Shown here: positions 6,415 to 8,004 of the stretch, one piece after another
How positions within the stretch are numbered: position 1 is the first letter of the stretch
How the letters are laid out: each line of letters starts with the position of its first letter
Program-made: the position numbers and the translations under genes
Source of the DNA: CAJQGY01 sp964417685
GTDB lineage: Bacteria; Pseudomonadota; Gammaproteobacteria; Magnimaribacterales; D2472
Assembly (NCBI GenBank): GCA_964417685.1
Contig: CAYQIT010000029.1
Span: forward strand, 1-8,004
Length of the DNA: 8,004 nucleotides
Direction of reading: 5' to 3'
Notes under the pieces: generated by a model
What the model saw: only the letters and a program-made list of their open reading frames with translations
What the model was told of the DNA's origin: nothing
The model's database searches: none

Positions 6415-7507
6415 TTGTTAATGCCTTAATCTTTTCTAAAAAGTAATTATTTTCAGACTCGGTGCCAATCGTTACTCTTAAAAAATCAGGCATATCATAT
6501 AATGATATTGGTCTAACAATCACCCCCAGCTTCATAAGCTCTATAAAAATAACCTGTGCATCAAAGCTACCTCTAAATGATATAAAATTTCCTTGAGATG
6601 GAATGCATTCAAAGCCCAAATTAGTAAGTTCATTAAATACTCTTGATCTCTCAGATTTATTTAGCTCGATACTTTTCAAAATATGGTCTTTATCATTTAA
6701 AGCATGGAAAGCAGCATCCTGAGCAAGAGAATTACTATTAAAGGGCTGACGAATTTTATTTAGGGTATTAATTAATTTACTTGCTCCAATCCCATACCCT
6801 ATTCTTAGGCTTGCAAGACCCTGTATTTTTGAAAAAGTTTTTGTGATTAATAGATTGTCAAATTCCCTCAATAGTTCATTAGGTTTTACGTAATCATCAG
6901 CATCCACATACTCAAAATATGCTAAATCCAAAATTACAAGAACTGAAGATGATATCTCTCTCATCATATTAATAAAATCAGTATGGTTGTTGTATGTCCC
7001 TGTTGGGTTATTGGGGTTCGCAACAAAGCATACCCTGGTATTATCTTTTATATAACTCGGAAAGCTTTTTAAATCGTGACCCCAGTCTATTGTTGGAACT
7101 TCTATAATTTCTGAACCGCACGCTTGGGTAACAATTTTGTAAACTGCAAATGCATGCTTTGACATTACGGCGCTAGCATCTTTATTTAAGAATGCTCTGG
7201 AGGCTAATTCAAGTATTTCATTTGATCCATTGCCAACAATAATTTGATTTGTTTGAACATTTTCATTATCAGAAATTAATTTTTTTAATTTTGATGCGTC
7301 CCCATCAGGATATAAGTGCAAATCCTTAGAAAAATTATTGATAGAGTCCAAAGCTTTAGGTGATGGCCCTAAAGGATTTTCATTAGATGCAAGTTTTACC
7401 ACTCTTTCAGGCCTATATTCACTGACAACATCATCTATCGACCTTCCAGGCTCATAAGGATGGAGCTCATCTATTCCATGATTTAAAAAATCCAAGAGTT
7501 CTTTCAT
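6407..7507 (-). CDS. hisC: histidinol-phosphate / aromatic aminotransferase (HisC2 type)
   Basis: PLP-dependent fold-type I aminotransferase of 366 residues. The family converts imidazole-acetol phosphate and glutamate to histidinol phosphate; members located between pheA and tyrA are thought to also, or mainly, transaminate aromatic keto acids. Visible features: KLASNENPLGPSP (38-50), GNGSNEILE (92-100), NPNNPTGTY (164-172), LDLAYFEY (193-200) with Asp194 for the pyridine nitrogen and Tyr197, TFSKIQGLASLRIGYG (224-239) with PLP-binding Lys227 and phosphate-binding Arg235, and LRVTIGT (343-349) with the carboxylate-binding Arg344. The family's usual Glu after Asp194 (DEAY) is Leu here; it is not a catalytic position. 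ATG at 7507 overlaps the pheA stop (ATGA) and has no Shine-Dalgarno. Family assignment is secure. Assignment to histidine versus Tyr/Phe synthesis rests on context, and no other his gene is in view. Confidence 0.93.
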   Translation of the reverse strand: MKELLDFLNHGIDELHPYEPGRSIDDVVSEYRPERVVKLASNENPLGPSPKALDSINNFSKDLHLYPDGDASKLKKLISDNENVQTNQIIVGNGSNEILELASRAFLNKDASAVMSKHAFAVYKIVTQACGSEIIEVPTIDWGHDLKSFPSYIKDNTRVCFVANPNNPTGTYNNHTDFINMMREISSSVLVILDLAYFEYVDADDYVKPNELLREFDNLLITKTFSKIQGLASLRIGYGIGASKLINTLNKIRQPFNSNSLAQDAAFHALNDKDHILKSIELNKSERSRVFNELTNLGFECIPSQGNFISFRGSFDAQVIFIELMKLGVIVRPISLYDMPDFLRVTIGTESENNYFLEKIKALTNE

Positions 7508-8004
7508 AAGAATTCAGGATATGATCCAAGCAACCTTACATATGCGCCTGAATCTTTAATCTTGTTAATAACAATCTTTAATTTTCTATCAGATTGATGA
7601 CCTTCACAATCTATAAAAAAGTCATGAGAATTTGCATTATCTCTTGAGGGACGAGTCTCTATCTTGCTAAGGTTTATTTTCTTTTCATCAAATGGCGCCA
7701 AAACTCCAAGCAATGCTCCAGGATTGTTTTCGGTTTGGATAAGCATTGAAGTTTTATCGTTCCCGGTCTTGCTTACTTTTTCTCTACCTATAACCAAGAA
7801 TCTAGTTTTATTTTCTGAGTAATCTTGAATATTTTTTTTGATAACTTTTAATTTATATTTTGATACCGCTAGAGAATTAACAATACATAAAATATTTGAG
7901 TTTTGTTTTGCATATTTCGCAGCTTCAGCTGAACTAGACATCTCTAATCTTTTAATTGAACCAATGTTTCTATCAATCCATTTATTACATTGGCCGAGGG
8001 CTTG
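7504..8004 (-). CDS. pheA: prephenate dehydratase / P-protein, C-terminal part (5' end beyond the right edge)
   Basis: Converts prephenate to phenylpyruvate for phenylalanine synthesis. The visible 166 residues are the end of a longer protein. The frame stays open from the internal Met codon at 7941 to the edge, and those 21 residues (QALGQCNKWID and following) match the family's conserved 'QSLAQC..WL' block, so 7941 is not the start. Then come SSSAEAAKYA, NIQDYSENKTRFLVIG (catalytic TRF at visible residues 67-69) and a C-terminal ACT domain from about residue 80. In that domain NPGALL and KIETRP correspond to the GALV and ESRP motifs that bind phenylalanine, so feedback inhibition by Phe is likely. 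The gene ends with LLGSYPEFL, as the Pseudomonas P-protein does (LGSYP). A chorismate mutase domain is expected at the unseen N terminus by analogy with the supraoperon, but this cannot be confirmed here. The stop overlaps the hisC start by 4 bases. Confidence 0.95.
   Translation of the reverse strand, partial: QALGQCNKWIDRNIGSIKRLEMSSSAEAAKYAKQNSNILCIVNSLAVSKYKLKVIKKNIQDYSENKTRFLVIGREKVSKTGNDKTSMLIQTENNPGALLGVLAPFDEKKINLSKIETRPSRDNANSHDFFIDCEGHQSDRKLKIVINKIKDSGAYVRLLGSYPEFL

Noticed and set aside
7939..7941. Met codon at 7941 as the start of a small ACT-domain protein.
   Set aside because: The frame continues to the window edge and the upstream residues match the conserved prephenate dehydratase block, so this is an internal Met of a truncated pheA.

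Overview
The window is a dense, single-direction gene block from an AT-rich gammaproteobacterium (by eye about one third G+C). All nine genes lie on the minus strand, so transcription runs from position 8004 toward position 1. Reading in that direction: pheA (3' part), hisC, tyrA, aroA, cmk, rpsA, ihfB, pyrF, pgi (5' part). The pheA-hisC-tyrA-aroA-cmk-rpsA order is the known gammaproteobacterial 'mixed-function supraoperon' (serC-pheA-hisC-tyrA-aroF-cmk-rpsA in Pseudomonas), and rpsA-ihfB is a conserved gammaproteobacterial pair. Low G+C, overlapping genes, shortened proteins and almost no non-coding DNA suggest a streamlined, probably marine lineage of the SAR86 type. That placement is an inference from style and gene order, not from a search.

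Right part (8004 to 4256): four genes of aromatic amino acid synthesis. aroA makes EPSP on the way to chorismate. The P-protein pheA converts prephenate to phenylpyruvate (its chorismate mutase half, if present, lies outside). tyrA converts prephenate to hydroxyphenylpyruvate, and hisC is an aminotransferase able to serve histidinol phosphate and/or the aromatic keto acids. Centre (4263 to 2020): cmk (CMP/dCMP kinase), rpsA (ribosomal protein S1, here with only five S1 domains) and ihfB (DNA-bending IHF beta). Left part (1996 to 1): pyrF (last step of UMP synthesis) and pgi (glucose-6-phosphate isomerase), which runs off the left edge.

The six junctions from pheA to ihfB overlap by 4, 8, 4, 8, 4 and 8 bases. 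Only ihfB/pyrF has a gap (23 bases), and pyrF/pgi overlap by 20 bases. I see no promoter, no rho-independent terminator, no RNA gene and no mobile element. The genes are most simply read as one transcript with translational coupling. Convincing Shine-Dalgarno sequences are visible only before cmk and rpsA. aroA starts with TTG and ihfB with GTG.

I did not find an undescribed system. The points most worth a second look are the S1 protein that stops at the end of domain 5, the absence of a separate rpsA leader, the split tyrA/aroA pair with a TTG start, and the compact layout itself.
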